From: Arenibacter arenosicollis
Lineage (GTDB): Bacteria; Bacteroidota; Bacteroidia; Flavobacteriales; Flavobacteriaceae
Length of the DNA stretch: 64,000 bases
Reading direction: 5' to 3'
Assembly (NCBI RefSeq): GCF_014397245.1
Contig: NZ_JACLHY010000006.1
Location: 1-64,000, forward strand
Shown: one piece after another, positions 16,265-25,340 of the stretch
How the letters are laid out: each line of letters begins with the position of its first letter
Numbering within the stretch: the first letter of the stretch is position 1
Translations under genes and position numbers: made by a program
The notes under the pieces: generated by a model
What the model was told of the DNA's origin: nothing
The model's input: the letters and a program-made list of their open reading frames with translations, nothing else
The model's database searches: none

Positions 16265-16717
16265 TTAAAACCAACGGCGAACCATTACACAATACTTTAG
16301 AAACTCCTTACCAAATTTATTCGTCAGCACTTCCTCTTCTGGTATAATCTGAAAGGTATTCATATAAAATACAAACCCCGCCGCCAAAAGAGTATTAAAG
16401 GCATTGCCCAAGTACAAGCCCCAAGCCAAAAGAAGAAGCAACAAGGCCAAATACATCGGATTTCTGGAGTACTGATACAGGCCACTGGTAACCAATCTGG
16501 AAACCTTAGCTGGCGCTAGCGGATCTATACTGGTCTTAGCCCTAAAAAATTGAAACAGTGAAACAATCCCAATTAAAAATGCAAGAAAACAAAGCAAATA
16601 CATTAAGTAATATCTACCAAAAAATTCAAAATAACCCACTGGCAAATACTCGGCCAATAGGTACATAAACAACGCGAACAGGAAAGTGACTAAAATGGGC
16701 GGTATTTTTAACTTCAT
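16265..16717 (-). CDS. Isoprenylcysteine methyltransferase-family membrane protein
   Basis: A 150-residue membrane protein with four to five hydrophobic segments. The C-terminal half has the ICMT/PEMT signature LVTSGLYQYSRNPMYLAL followed by PEEEVLTNKFGKEFLKYC, where the SAM and substrate bind. The length suits bacterial members, whose substrate is usually unknown. It is transcribed toward the SatD operon but separated from it by the repeat block. Confidence 0.88.
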   Translation of the reverse strand: MKLKIPPILVTFLFALFMYLLAEYLPVGYFEFFGRYYLMYLLCFLAFLIGIVSLFQFFRAKTSIDPLAPAKVSRLVTSGLYQYSRNPMYLALLLLLLAWGLYLGNAFNTLLAAGFVFYMNTFQIIPEEEVLTNKFGKEFLKYCVMVRRWF

Positions 16718-16826
16718 AAAATATAAAATGATAAGGCAATAAAATTACTACTTTTAGACATTCTAAATTAATATGCCCCAAAAGATAATCAGCCCGGAAT
16801 TTAAAAAACAATAAAAATCACATTGA

Positions 16827-17417
16827 ATGCAATTGGTATTTGCGACACATAACAGAAACAAACTAAAAGAGGTGCAAGTTTTATTCCCGAAGGAAATAGA
16901 GCTACTGTCTTTAGAGGACATTGGTTGTATGGATGAAATTCCGGAAACCGCAACCAATTTGGAAGGCAATGCTATCATAAAGGCCAATTTTGTCACCGAA
17001 AATTATGGCTACCCATGTTTTGCCGACGACACCGGACTTTTAGTGGATGCCCTGGAGGGAGCGCCAGGGGTATATTCCGCACGATATGCTGGCGAACAAA
17101 AAAATGCCGATGACAATATGGACAAATTATTGCTCCAATTAGACAACCAAACCAACAGATCGGCACACTTTAAAACCGTAATCGCCCTAAACCTTAAAAA
17201 CGAACAATTGCTTTTCAAAGGAATTGTGCAAGGAGTAATAACAACCCAAAAAAAAGGTGGAAAAGGTTTTGGATACGACCCCATTTTTATGCCAAAGGGG
17301 TATGATAAAACTTTTGCCGAATTACCTATTTCGGTCAAAAACAAAATAAGTCACCGGGGAAAAGCAATACAAGAATTACTAGCATTTTTTAAAAACCACA
17401 ATCATGCCATCAAATAA
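16827..17417 (+). CDS. rdgB: XTP/dITP diphosphatase (RdgB/HAM1)
   Basis: A 196-residue house-cleaning pyrophosphatase that hydrolyses dITP and XTP to keep damaged purines out of nucleic acids. It has ATHNRNKLKEV at the N-terminus, CFADDTGL (metal binding), GAPGVYSARYAG, KGFGYDPIF and the C-terminal SHRGKA. The length is typical. It overlaps the downstream DUF4337-like gene by 14 bp, which suggests one transcript. Confidence 0.96.
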   Translation: MQLVFATHNRNKLKEVQVLFPKEIELLSLEDIGCMDEIPETATNLEGNAIIKANFVTENYGYPCFADDTGLLVDALEGAPGVYSARYAGEQKNADDNMDKLLLQLDNQTNRSAHFKTVIALNLKNEQLLFKGIVQGVITTQKKGGKGFGYDPIFMPKGYDKTFAELPISVKNKISHRGKAIQELLAFFKNHNHAIK

Positions 17418-18048
17418 ATCCGAGGAAACACCTACAACAACTCCTAGAATATTGGAACGTACAGAGACCGTTGGAGGTATTCTGATTGCTGTATTTGTGG
17501 CCTTATTGGCCATTGCGGAACTTGTCAACAATAATCTGGAAGAGGAGATGATGGTTGCCCACAGCCAATTTGTAAACTACTCCAATTGGTACCAATCCAA
17601 AAGTATAAAACAAAGTTTAAAGGAAAGTGAACTGGATTATTTGAACGCCTTGACGGAAACAGGAATAATACCCGAGGATAAAATTAAGAATTTTAAAACC
17701 AAAATAGCCCAGACAAAAAGCATGGTATTAAAATATGAAGCGGAAAAAACTGAGATACTTGTAGGCTCATCCAATGTTCCAAGAGAACATTGGTCTCAAG
17801 ACCTCGACGGAGAAATGGGGAAAATCATAGGGATAAATGAATGGGAAAAGCTGACACAAGAATACGACTCGGCCACCCAAAAATTCGACCTGGGAAAATT
17901 ATTTTTTCAAATTTGTATTGTATTGGGCGCCGTTTGTATCATAATCCATGACAACAAAAAATTACAAAAAAACTTCATTGCCCTAATGTTGATATTTGGT
18001 GCCATCGGAATTATGATTTCCGTATACGGATTTACCTTGGCCCCGTAA
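17404..18048 (+). CDS. DUF4337-like membrane protein
   Basis: A 214-residue protein with one hydrophobic segment near residues 22-42 and two near the C-terminus (about 165-182 and 190-210). The charged middle region (about 50-150) is probably helical. The layout resembles DUF4337, a family without known function. The start overlaps the rdgB end by 14 bp, so its expression probably depends on rdgB. No catalytic motif is visible. Confidence 0.7.
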   Translation: MPSNKSEETPTTTPRILERTETVGGILIAVFVALLAIAELVNNNLEEEMMVAHSQFVNYSNWYQSKSIKQSLKESELDYLNALTETGIIPEDKIKNFKTKIAQTKSMVLKYEAEKTEILVGSSNVPREHWSQDLDGEMGKIIGINEWEKLTQEYDSATQKFDLGKLFFQICIVLGAVCIIIHDNKKLQKNFIALMLIFGAIGIMISVYGFTLAP

Positions 18049-18100
18049 AACGTTTAAAACACTGGTGCAAAATAAAATATTTTAATTGAAAAATTAACAG

Positions 18101-18108
18101 TACCTTTG
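18101..18108 (+). promoter_or_regulatory. Possible -7 element of the DEAD-box helicase gene
   Basis: TACCTTTG fits TAnnTTTG. No good TTG stands at the usual distance upstream, so this is a partial match. Transcription from here would give a leader of about 105 nt. Confidence 0.45.
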
Positions 18109-18168
18109 CCGCTTCAATTAACGCCGCTGGTATAGCATGTGTTGCCCTGAGTCTAAATAGGTTATAAA

Positions 18169-18206
18169 AATAATCGCTCTATGCAACATACATATTTGCG
18201 ATTATT
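18169..18206 (+). promoter_or_regulatory. Leader hairpin before the DEAD-box helicase gene
   Basis: AATAATCGC (18169-18177) pairs perfectly with GCGATTATT (18198-18206), leaving a 20-base loop. The stem ends 11 bp before the ATG at 18218, so folding could affect ribosome entry. Confidence 0.55.
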
Positions 18207-18217
18207 TAAAACATATT

Positions 18218-20020
18218 ATGACAAAATTTGAAGCATTAGGGCTTAAACAGTCCCTATTAAATGCTATTTCTGATTTAGGATTTGAATCGCCTTCAGAAGT
18301 ACAAGAAAAAGCTATTCCTATCTTATTGGAAAGCGAAACTGATTTAGTGGCTTTGGCCCAAACAGGTACAGGTAAAACCGCAGCCTTTGGATTTCCACTT
18401 ATTCAAAAAATTGATAGCGAAAGTAGGACCACCCAAGGGTTGATCCTATCCCCTACCAGGGAACTTTGCTTGCAGATCACCAATGAACTTACATTATATT
18501 CCAAGTACGAAAAAGGAGTCAATGTTGTTGCAATCTATGGTGGTGCCAGTATTACCGATCAGGCCAGACAAATAAAAAGAGGTGCCCAAATAGTTGTGGC
18601 TACTCCAGGTAGAATGAAAGACATGATTGGTCGTGGCTTGGTGGATATCTCCAAAATAGATTATTGTATCCTTGATGAGGCAGATGAAATGCTGAATATG
18701 GGCTTTATGGAGGATATTAAGGATATTCTTTCCAACACTCCAAAAGAAAAGTCGACTTGGTTGTTTTCTGCGACCATGCCCAGAGAGGTTTCAGTAATTG
18801 CCAAGAAATTTATGCACAGTCCTCAAGAAATTACAGTTGGGACAAAAAATTCAGGGGCAACCACGGTACAACACGAATACTATGTGGTTGGTGGCCGAGA
18901 TCGTTACCCTGCCCTGAAAAGACTGGCAGATACCAATCCCGACATATTCTCGGTTATTTTCTGTAGAACAAAAAGAGACACCCAAAAGGTGGCTGAAAAA
19001 TTGATAGAAGACGGTTACAACGCCGGTGCACTTCACGGGGACTTAAGTCAAAACCAAAGGGATTTGGTAATGAATTCATTCCGTAAGAAACAAATACAAA
19101 TGTTGGTTGCAACTGACGTTGCCGCCCGTGGTATTGATGTTGACGATATAACGCATGTAATCAATTATCAACTACCTGATGAAATAGAAACCTATACCCA
19201 CCGTAGTGGACGTACAGGAAGAGCCGGGAAATCTGGAATTTCCATGGTAATAGTCACCAAAAGTGAACTTAGGAAAATTAAGGCCATTGAAAATAAAATT
19301 CAACAAGCTTTTATTTCCAAAAAAATTCCTACCGGAATGGAAATCTGTGAAATACAGCTTTACCATTTGGCCAATAAAATTAAGGATACAAAAATTAACG
19401 AGGAAGTAGACAACTATTTACCTGCTATTAATGATGTTCTTCAAGGCATAGATCGCGAAGAACTTATCAAAAAAATAATCTCGGTAGAATTTACCCGATT
19501 CTTTAATTACTACAATAAAACCAAAGATCTAAGCACTTCAGATTCGGGAGATCGTGGTGAAAGAGGAAGATCAAGAGACGGTGATAGTAGAATCCCAGCT
19601 GATGGCAACGTTAGATATTTTATCAATGTTGGAGAAAAAGATGGTTATGATTGGATGACTTTAAAGGATTTCCTAAGAGATACGGTTAATCTAGGTAAGG
19701 ATGATGTCTTTAAAGTAGATGTAAAGGACAGCTTTTCTTTCTTTAACACAGATGCATCCGCTACGGAAGCAATTTTAAAGACTTTTACCGAATTTAAGGT
19801 TGACGGAAGGTTTGTAAACGTAGAAGTATCGAAAAATCCTGGCGGCGGCGGTGGCGGCGGTGGCCGAGGAAGACGAGACAGAAGCCGTAGTGGTGGCGGA
19901 AGTTATTCCAGAGACAATGATAGAAACAAAGGAAGAAGAAGGGATAGAAGTGACTCTAAAGGAGGCTCATCCAGTAGTTCTGGAAAAAGGAGAACTAAAC
20001 GAAAAAGTGATTCCTATTAG
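18218..20020 (+). CDS. DEAD-box RNA helicase, CsdA/DbpA-like, with RGG/RS-rich tail
   Basis: A 600-residue ATP-dependent RNA helicase. Visible motifs are AQTGTGKTAAF (Walker A), PTRELCLQ, VATPGRM, DEAD in LDEADEML, SAT in FSATMP, VATDVAARGID and HRSGRTGRAG. Residues about 465-540 resemble the DbpA/CsdA RNA-binding domain (RYFINVGEKDGYDW). The last about 55 residues are Gly/Arg/Ser rich and include a poly-Gly run coded by GGC/GGT repeats near 19840. Such proteins aid ribosome assembly and mRNA unwinding, often in the cold. A structured leader precedes it and a strong terminator follows. Assignment to deaD, dbpA or rhlE is not certain. Confidence 0.94.
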   Translation: MTKFEALGLKQSLLNAISDLGFESPSEVQEKAIPILLESETDLVALAQTGTGKTAAFGFPLIQKIDSESRTTQGLILSPTRELCLQITNELTLYSKYEKGVNVVAIYGGASITDQARQIKRGAQIVVATPGRMKDMIGRGLVDISKIDYCILDEADEMLNMGFMEDIKDILSNTPKEKSTWLFSATMPREVSVIAKKFMHSPQEITVGTKNSGATTVQHEYYVVGGRDRYPALKRLADTNPDIFSVIFCRTKRDTQKVAEKLIEDGYNAGALHGDLSQNQRDLVMNSFRKKQIQMLVATDVAARGIDVDDITHVINYQLPDEIETYTHRSGRTGRAGKSGISMVIVTKSELRKIKAIENKIQQAFISKKIPTGMEICEIQLYHLANKIKDTKINEEVDNYLPAINDVLQGIDREELIKKIISVEFTRFFNYYNKTKDLSTSDSGDRGERGRSRDGDSRIPADGNVRYFINVGEKDGYDWMTLKDFLRDTVNLGKDDVFKVDVKDSFSFFNTDASATEAILKTFTEFKVDGRFVNVEVSKNPGGGGGGGGRGRRDRSRSGGGSYSRDNDRNKGRRRDRSDSKGGSSSSSGKRRTKRKSDSY

Positions 20021-20033
20021 TTAATTCTATATT

Positions 20034-20061
20034 AAAAAAATACGCTTCGGCGTATTTTTTT
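20034..20061 (+). terminator. Terminator after the DEAD-box helicase
   Basis: AAAAAAATACGC-TTCG-GCGTATTTTTTT is a perfect stem with a UUCG tetraloop, 14 bp after the stop codon. Confidence 0.93.
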
Positions 20062-20097
20062 AGTTAGTTTACCAATTATAATCAGCGAAATTATTTA

Positions 20098-20877
20098 ATG
20101 AAAAATTATTTATTGGCCATATCCCTCTTATTTATCTCCTATGGATATTCACAAGTGGACAAAAATGAAGAAGAGGTAAAGCAATTAAAAGCAGTAATTC
20201 TCAATGCCCAAACTGACCAGCCTATGGAAAGTGTGCATGTGGTGAACCTGAATCAGGTAGTAGGAACAATTTCCAATGAAAAGGGAGAGTTCGAAATTCC
20301 TGCGAAAGTCAACGACACACTTTACTTTTCTTTTTTGGGTTTTAAATCCCAAAAAGTTAGGGTTACCAATGATATGTTCAAATTTAAGGGAACAAAAATA
20401 TCCTTAACGGAATTGGCATACGCTCTGGAAGAGGTCATTGTTAGACCCTACTCTCTAACCGGCTATTTGGAAATTGATGTAAAGAACTTACCCCTGAACA
20501 ATGCATTCCAATATAGTATTTCTGGACTATCTGTTGGTTATGAAGGTGGCAACAAAAATCCAAGTGCAGTTACCAAAGTGCTGGGTGCCATACTTAATCC
20601 CGCCGATCTGCTACGGAATTTGTTCGGAAAGAAACCCAATCAAATGCGCAAGCTAAGACAGATGAAGGAAGACGATAGAATTAGAGATCTTTTGGCCTCA
20701 AAATTTGATAGGGAGACCTTAATGGAGTTACTTCAATTGGAAAAGGTAGATATTGAGGACATTCTAAATAATTGCAATTATTCCAGATCTTTCATAACTA
20801 CGGCCAATGATCTTCAAATCTTGGATGCTATTAGCAGTTGTTACGAAGAATATAAAGTTTTGAATAGGAAACGGTAA
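20098..20877 (+). CDS. Secreted protein with carboxypeptidase-D-regulatory-like domain
   Basis: A 259-residue protein with a signal peptide (residues 1-18, ending SYGYSQ). Residues about 30-115 form a CarboxypepD_reg-like beta-sandwich (VILNAQTDQPMESVHVVNLN, then GTISNEKGEFEIP and YFSFLGFKSQKV), the domain often found at the N-terminus of TonB-dependent receptors. Here no receptor barrel follows; the C-terminal half is helical and charged. It is likely a periplasmic or outer-membrane-associated protein. Function unknown. Confidence 0.78.
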   Translation: MKNYLLAISLLFISYGYSQVDKNEEEVKQLKAVILNAQTDQPMESVHVVNLNQVVGTISNEKGEFEIPAKVNDTLYFSFLGFKSQKVRVTNDMFKFKGTKISLTELAYALEEVIVRPYSLTGYLEIDVKNLPLNNAFQYSISGLSVGYEGGNKNPSAVTKVLGAILNPADLLRNLFGKKPNQMRKLRQMKEDDRIRDLLASKFDRETLMELLQLEKVDIEDILNNCNYSRSFITTANDLQILDAISSCYEEYKVLNRKR

Positions 20878-21018
20878 CCCAGGGCAGTTCCTTCCTTATG
20901 GTTAGGCTCCTCTTCATCTACCCAAAACAATATTTTCAATTGTTCGGTGCCCGAGGTTTAGCTTAAAATATTTTATTATCCCATGATCATTTTATAGCTT
21001 TAAACAAAAATGACGTTA

Positions 21019-22713
21019 ATGAAAAAGGGACTTTTAATTGTCGTATTTCTGTCGATCATTTTTTCCTGCAAAAAAAATAAAAATGAAGTTGTAAAGGAAA
21101 GCGAAACGATTATTGAACTTTCCCAGAAACCGCAGTTGTACCCACCTTTTGTTTGGGATGCAGCCAATATATACTTTCTACTTACCGATCGTTTCTATAA
21201 CGGTGATACCCTAAATGATATTACTCTGAACAGAACAAAGGAAACTGCCTTACTCAGGGGATTTATGGGTGGTGATATACAAGGAATTACCAATAAAATA
21301 AACGAGGGATATTTTACAGATTTGGGCATTAATGCAATTTGGTTTACTCCAGTTGTAGAGCAGGTCCATGACAATGTGGACGAAGGAACAGGAAGTACAT
21401 ACGGCTATCATGGCTATTGGGCAAAGGATTGGACAGCCTTGGACCCCAATTTCGGAACTAAAAAAGATTTGGAAATCCTGGTCAGGACCGCACATGAAAA
21501 GGGCATCAGAATATTAATGGATATTGTGCTCAACCATACAGGACCGGTTACGGACATGGACCCAGTATGGCCAAAAGAATGGGTGCGTACAGGACCAGTT
21601 TGTGAGTACACCAATTACGAAACAACAACCAATTGTACATTGGTCGAGAACCTACCAGATATTAATACGGAATCGGACAATGCCATTGAACTTCCCGATG
21701 CCCTTTTGGCCAAATGGAAGGAAGAAGGTCGTTTAAGTAACGAACTTGACGAATTGCAGGTTTTTTTTAATCGCACAAAATACCCTAGAGCTCCCCGTTT
21801 TTATATTATTAAATGGCTCACCGACTATGTAAATGACCTTGGCATAGATGGTTTTAGGGTAGATACTGCCAAACATGTGGACGAAAAGTCCTGGAAAGAA
21901 TTATACAGCGAAGCCTCCTACGCTTTTAATACTTGGAAAAAGAAACATCCTGAGGAAGTGTTGGACGACAACCCTTTTTATATGGTAGGCGAGGTATATG
22001 GTTACGGCGTATCAGCCGGTCGTGAATATGATTTTGGGGACAAAAAAGTAGATTATTTCGATTATGGGTTTCATAGTCTGATTAATTTCGAATTAAAGGA
22101 TGATGCCAAAAAGGATTATGAAACTATATTTAAAAAATATAGTCACTTGTTACACACTAAATTGGAAGGCAAGAGTGTTGTTAACTATCTTACTTCCCAC
22201 GATGATGCTACTCCGTATGACAAGGAAAGACAAAACCCATACAGATCGGCAAATATACTATTACTGACTCCCGGAGCCTCGCAAATCTATTACGGGGATG
22301 AGACCAATAGAAGTTTGACCGTTGAAGGGGCCCAGGGCGATGCTACCCATAGGTCATTTATGAATTGGGAGGATTTGGACAGTATTTCCAATAGCAATAA
22401 AGTACTGGCATATTGGCAAAAACTTGGAAAATTCAGAAACGATCACACCGCAATTGGGGCTGGCGTGCACCAAAGACTTTCCAAGCAGCCATATGTTTTT
22501 GGAAGAACCTATGTAAAAGGGGATTTCAAGGATAAAGTGGTAGTTGGACTAGAGTTGCCAAAAGGTAAAAAGTCCCTATGGGTGAAAGACTTTTTTGGAG
22601 ATGGTACAAAACTCTTTGATGCTTTTTCAGAAACCTATATCACCGTAGACAAGGGCAAGGCGGTACTGGATAACGACTATGACATCGCATTATTGGAAAT
22701 GGCCAAAAACTAG
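21019..22713 (+). CDS. GH13 alpha-amylase family lipoprotein
   Basis: A 564-residue glycoside hydrolase. The N-terminus (MKKGLLIVVFLSIIFSCKK) is a lipoprotein signal with the acylated Cys at position 17. GH13 conserved regions are present: LMDIVLNHT (region I), GFRVDTAKHVD (region II, nucleophile Asp), VGEVYGYG (region III, acid/base Glu) and YLTSHDD (region IV). Substrates would be alpha-glucans such as starch or maltodextrins. I use the ATG at 21019; an upstream in-frame ATG at 21010 would add three residues. No SusC/SusD pair is adjacent, so it is not part of a visible polysaccharide utilisation locus. Confidence 0.92.
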   Translation: MKKGLLIVVFLSIIFSCKKNKNEVVKESETIIELSQKPQLYPPFVWDAANIYFLLTDRFYNGDTLNDITLNRTKETALLRGFMGGDIQGITNKINEGYFTDLGINAIWFTPVVEQVHDNVDEGTGSTYGYHGYWAKDWTALDPNFGTKKDLEILVRTAHEKGIRILMDIVLNHTGPVTDMDPVWPKEWVRTGPVCEYTNYETTTNCTLVENLPDINTESDNAIELPDALLAKWKEEGRLSNELDELQVFFNRTKYPRAPRFYIIKWLTDYVNDLGIDGFRVDTAKHVDEKSWKELYSEASYAFNTWKKKHPEEVLDDNPFYMVGEVYGYGVSAGREYDFGDKKVDYFDYGFHSLINFELKDDAKKDYETIFKKYSHLLHTKLEGKSVVNYLTSHDDATPYDKERQNPYRSANILLLTPGASQIYYGDETNRSLTVEGAQGDATHRSFMNWEDLDSISNSNKVLAYWQKLGKFRNDHTAIGAGVHQRLSKQPYVFGRTYVKGDFKDKVVVGLELPKGKKSLWVKDFFGDGTKLFDAFSETYITVDKGKAVLDNDYDIALLEMAKN

Positions 22714-22851
22714 GATTTACTATAGCCTAAACTAATTTCTTTTACCCCGACACCAGTCATTTTAACTTTTTTACAATATAATTTCTAAATATGTTCCCTA
22801 ATTTCGTGCACTTCCCTTTTAGGGTTAAATAATGATTACAATAGAATTTAA

Positions 22852-23667
22852 ATGAAGCTGAATAGAAGGCAATTTATCCTAAAACTATTTTTAGGTACCA
22901 TTAGTTTTCTGGTGCTTGATTCCTTCTGGTTGGAAACCTATTTTATTGAATGGACCGAGCACGACATTTCCGAATCAGGACCTAAAAAAATCAAGGCGAT
23001 TCACTTGACCGACCTACATTTGCGAAGTATAAAATCGGTGCATGCATCCATTGCCAAGCGAATTAACGAGGAACAACCTGATGTCATTTTTTTTACTGGG
23101 GACTCAGTTGAACGAAACAAATACCTAACCGTTTTACAAGATTTTTTAAGCTTAATTGATATCAAAATACCAAAGGTTACCATCTTAGGCAATAAGGAAT
23201 CTTCTGACAGGGTAGATTTACAAAAGTTAAGAAAAGTTTACGCAAATCATAATGGAATTTTACTCATTAACGAAGCGTACTTGCTCAAAATAAACAACAG
23301 GAAAATTAACATTATCGGATTAGACGACTACGTACATGGTGAACCTGATTTTCTAAAAGCTACCGAAGGAGTAAACAAATCATTGACCACTGTAGTACTT
23401 AATCATTGTCCTGTTTATAGAGAAGAAATAGATCGGTTAAGCTTACCTTTAAATATTAAACCTGACCTTATATTAGCTGGGCATACCCATGGGGGGCAGA
23501 TTACCTTTTTTGGAGAACCCTTCTTCACACCATTTGGGAGTGGAATATATGTTAAAGGTTGGTACAACAACGAAATTTCAAAAATGTATGTATCCAAAGG
23601 AGTTGGGACGACCAAACTACCTATACGTTTTGGAGCTATGGCCGAAGCAAGTATTTTCTATATCTAA
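22852..23667 (+). CDS. Metallophosphoesterase, YaeI-like
   Basis: A 271-residue calcineurin-type phosphoesterase. Metal-binding motifs are LTDLHLRS, FTGDSVER, GNKES (the usual GNHE changed at His), LNHCPV and GHTHGGQ. The N-terminus carries NRRQFILK followed by a hydrophobic stretch, which resembles a twin-arginine signal or anchor as in E. coli YaeI. The overall order matches YaeI. The change of the expected GNHE His to Lys is an oddity that could affect catalysis. It converges with the VOC pseudogene. Confidence 0.87.
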   Translation: MKLNRRQFILKLFLGTISFLVLDSFWLETYFIEWTEHDISESGPKKIKAIHLTDLHLRSIKSVHASIAKRINEEQPDVIFFTGDSVERNKYLTVLQDFLSLIDIKIPKVTILGNKESSDRVDLQKLRKVYANHNGILLINEAYLLKINNRKINIIGLDDYVHGEPDFLKATEGVNKSLTTVVLNHCPVYREEIDRLSLPLNIKPDLILAGHTHGGQITFFGEPFFTPFGSGIYVKGWYNNEISKMYVSKGVGTTKLPIRFGAMAEASIFYI

Positions 23668-23670
23668 TTG

Positions 23671-24047
23671 TTAAGTTTGGGAATGGAGTGCTATCCTATT
23701 CCCTTCCGTATCTTTTATTGAGGCCATAAACCCATGACCTTTTTCCATTTGTTTTTTTTGCCTGAATAATTATTCCCCATGCATTTTCAACCCTAACCAA
23801 CTTGTGGGGAAGATCTTTGCAGTAAAAATACAGTATTGCACCAAAGGTATCACTAGGAATGTACATTTCATGCTGCATTAAGGACCCCATAGCACCTGTT
23901 TTACCTGGTGCTGAAGGAAACCAGCCCATAACAAGTCCATCCAAATCATGAATGGAATAGAAATCTTAAAAACCGATTCATAGAAGTTTTTGGCCCGCTC
24001 CATATCGTTAACCGGAATCTCGAACCAACCACCATATTGCTTTCCAT
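23671..24047 (-). pseudogene. Frame-shifted VOC (glyoxalase/bleomycin-resistance) family gene
   Basis: Three pieces of one VOC protein lie in different minus-strand frames. Near 24035-23950 one frame reads GGWFEIPVNDMERAKNFYES, the typical family N-terminus. A second frame (about 23950-23720) reads DGLVMGWFPSAPGKTGAMGS, then YIPSDTFGAILYFYCKDL. The third (about 23740-23671) reads GHGFMASIKDTEGNRIALHS and ends in TAA. The ATG at 24047 is out of frame with the first piece. At least two and probably three indels are needed to explain this. The gene would start 8 bp past the SRPBCC stop codon, as the second gene of an operon. Assembly error is the main alternative. Confidence 0.85.
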
Positions 24048-24054
24048 AACCTAT

Positions 24055-24582
24055 TTATTTCTCCAAAATGGATTTCAGACTTTGGAGCCCTTCTTCAAAA
24101 TCCTTTCCAACAGCCTTATCCATACTCATAAAAAGCATCATTATTGACATTGGAAATTTATTATTCCCCTTAAAGCCCCAGGTTACTTTTGTTTTTCCCT
24201 TACCGGTTTCGGCAACATCCAAATAGCAATCCGAGGTAGATTTGAAAGGTTTGAGAAATCGAAGCTCCCCTTCCACCCTTTCGCCATCAACTATTTTGGT
24301 GATTTCCTGTTCACCTTCACCTACGTCCTTGTTTCCGTTCCAATAACTTATAGCCCCTACTTCCCCATCTACACCTGTAAATTTTTTATCCATCATGGGG
24401 TCTTTTTTTGCCCATGGAGACCACTCTTGTTGTTTTTTCAAATACTTGATATATTCAAAGACATCTTCCTTTGGCCGATTTATTTCAATAGAACGTGAAA
24501 CATCATAATTTTTTGGCGCCAATAGGGCCAGTATGGCAATTAAAACAATTAGCCCCAGTACAATATAAAGTAAAGTTGTCAT
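24055..24582 (-). CDS. SRPBCC family protein with N-terminal membrane anchor
   Basis: A 175-residue protein. Residues 2-21 form a hydrophobic helix (anchor or signal). The rest is a START/SRPBCC fold of the polyketide cyclase type: SRSIEINRPKEDVFEYIKYL, W-SPWAKKDPMM and KTKVTWGFKG near the C-terminal sheet. These domains bind hydrophobic ligands; no substrate can be named. It is followed in the same direction by the VOC pseudogene. Confidence 0.86.
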   Translation of the reverse strand: MTTLLYIVLGLIVLIAILALLAPKNYDVSRSIEINRPKEDVFEYIKYLKKQQEWSPWAKKDPMMDKKFTGVDGEVGAISYWNGNKDVGEGEQEITKIVDGERVEGELRFLKPFKSTSDCYLDVAETGKGKTKVTWGFKGNNKFPMSIMMLFMSMDKAVGKDFEEGLQSLKSILEK

Positions 24583-24623
24583 TAAATCTTATGTGTTGGT
24601 TTACTCTAAATATAATGAAAAAA

Positions 24624-25280
24624 TCATTTTGTCCCGTGAAATCTGGCCAAAACATCATTCAGACTCCTAACTGATTTTTTGGTCCAATCCAATCTCTTTT
24701 CCAATTTCTCTTCTTCCGTTAAACTCCAATCAATTTCTGTTCTCCTTAAATTATTGGTCAAGGCATGTAAAATAATAGCCGCAGAAACCGATATATTTAA
24801 ACTTTCCGTAAAGCCTACCATAGGTATTGTAAGAAAAGAATCCGCCTTATCCAATACTTCCCTACTCAAGCCATCCCGTTCCGTTCCAAAAAATAATGCT
24901 GTCTTGCCTGTAAATTCAAAATTAGTTAGGGAACAATTATTTTCATGAGGAGTTGTGGCCACAATTTTATACCCTTGTCGCCTTAAGGTATCTATACAGT
25001 CCGTAGTGTTTTTATATCTTTTTATATCAACCCATTGCTGTGCTCCCATGGCAATATCTTTGTCCAATCGCTTGCCAAACTTGCTTTCTATAAGATGTGC
25101 TTGTTGCACCCCAAAAACATCACAGCTTCTTACCACAGCGCTGGTGTTGTGCATTTGGTAGACATCTTCAATAGCTACGGTAATATAATTTGTCCGTTCT
25201 TCCAAAATGTCCAAAAAACGGGATTTACGTTTTGGGGTGATAAATCCTTCAAGATATTCTAACAGCTTATGATCAACCAT
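24624..25280 (-). CDS. trmH: SpoU-family tRNA/rRNA 2'-O-methyltransferase, TrmH-like
   Basis: A 218-residue SPOUT methyltransferase. Motif 1 (NTSAVVRSCDVFGV), motif 2 (ALFFGTERDGLS) and motif 3 (IPMVGFTESLNISVSAAIILH) are complete and form the knotted SAM site. The N-terminal FITPKRKSRFLDILEERTNYITV segment matches TrmH, which methylates Gm18 in tRNA. The gene is divergent from the sirtuin gene with a 60-bp gap. The specific target nucleotide is inferred from family resemblance. Confidence 0.9.
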   Translation of the reverse strand: MVDHKLLEYLEGFITPKRKSRFLDILEERTNYITVAIEDVYQMHNTSAVVRSCDVFGVQQAHLIESKFGKRLDKDIAMGAQQWVDIKRYKNTTDCIDTLRRQGYKIVATTPHENNCSLTNFEFTGKTALFFGTERDGLSREVLDKADSFLTIPMVGFTESLNISVSAAIILHALTNNLRRTEIDWSLTEEEKLEKRLDWTKKSVRSLNDVLARFHGTK

Positions 25281-25340
25281 AATCCTAAGATATTAAAAAA
25301 GAAATCGTTTAATTTTACAAAAATTGCTTATTCAACCAAA

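Noticed and set aside
19842-19866. GGC/GGT repeat as a phase-variable microsatellite
   Set aside because: It encodes the poly-Gly part of an RGG-type tail and its unit is three bases, so length changes would not shift the frame.
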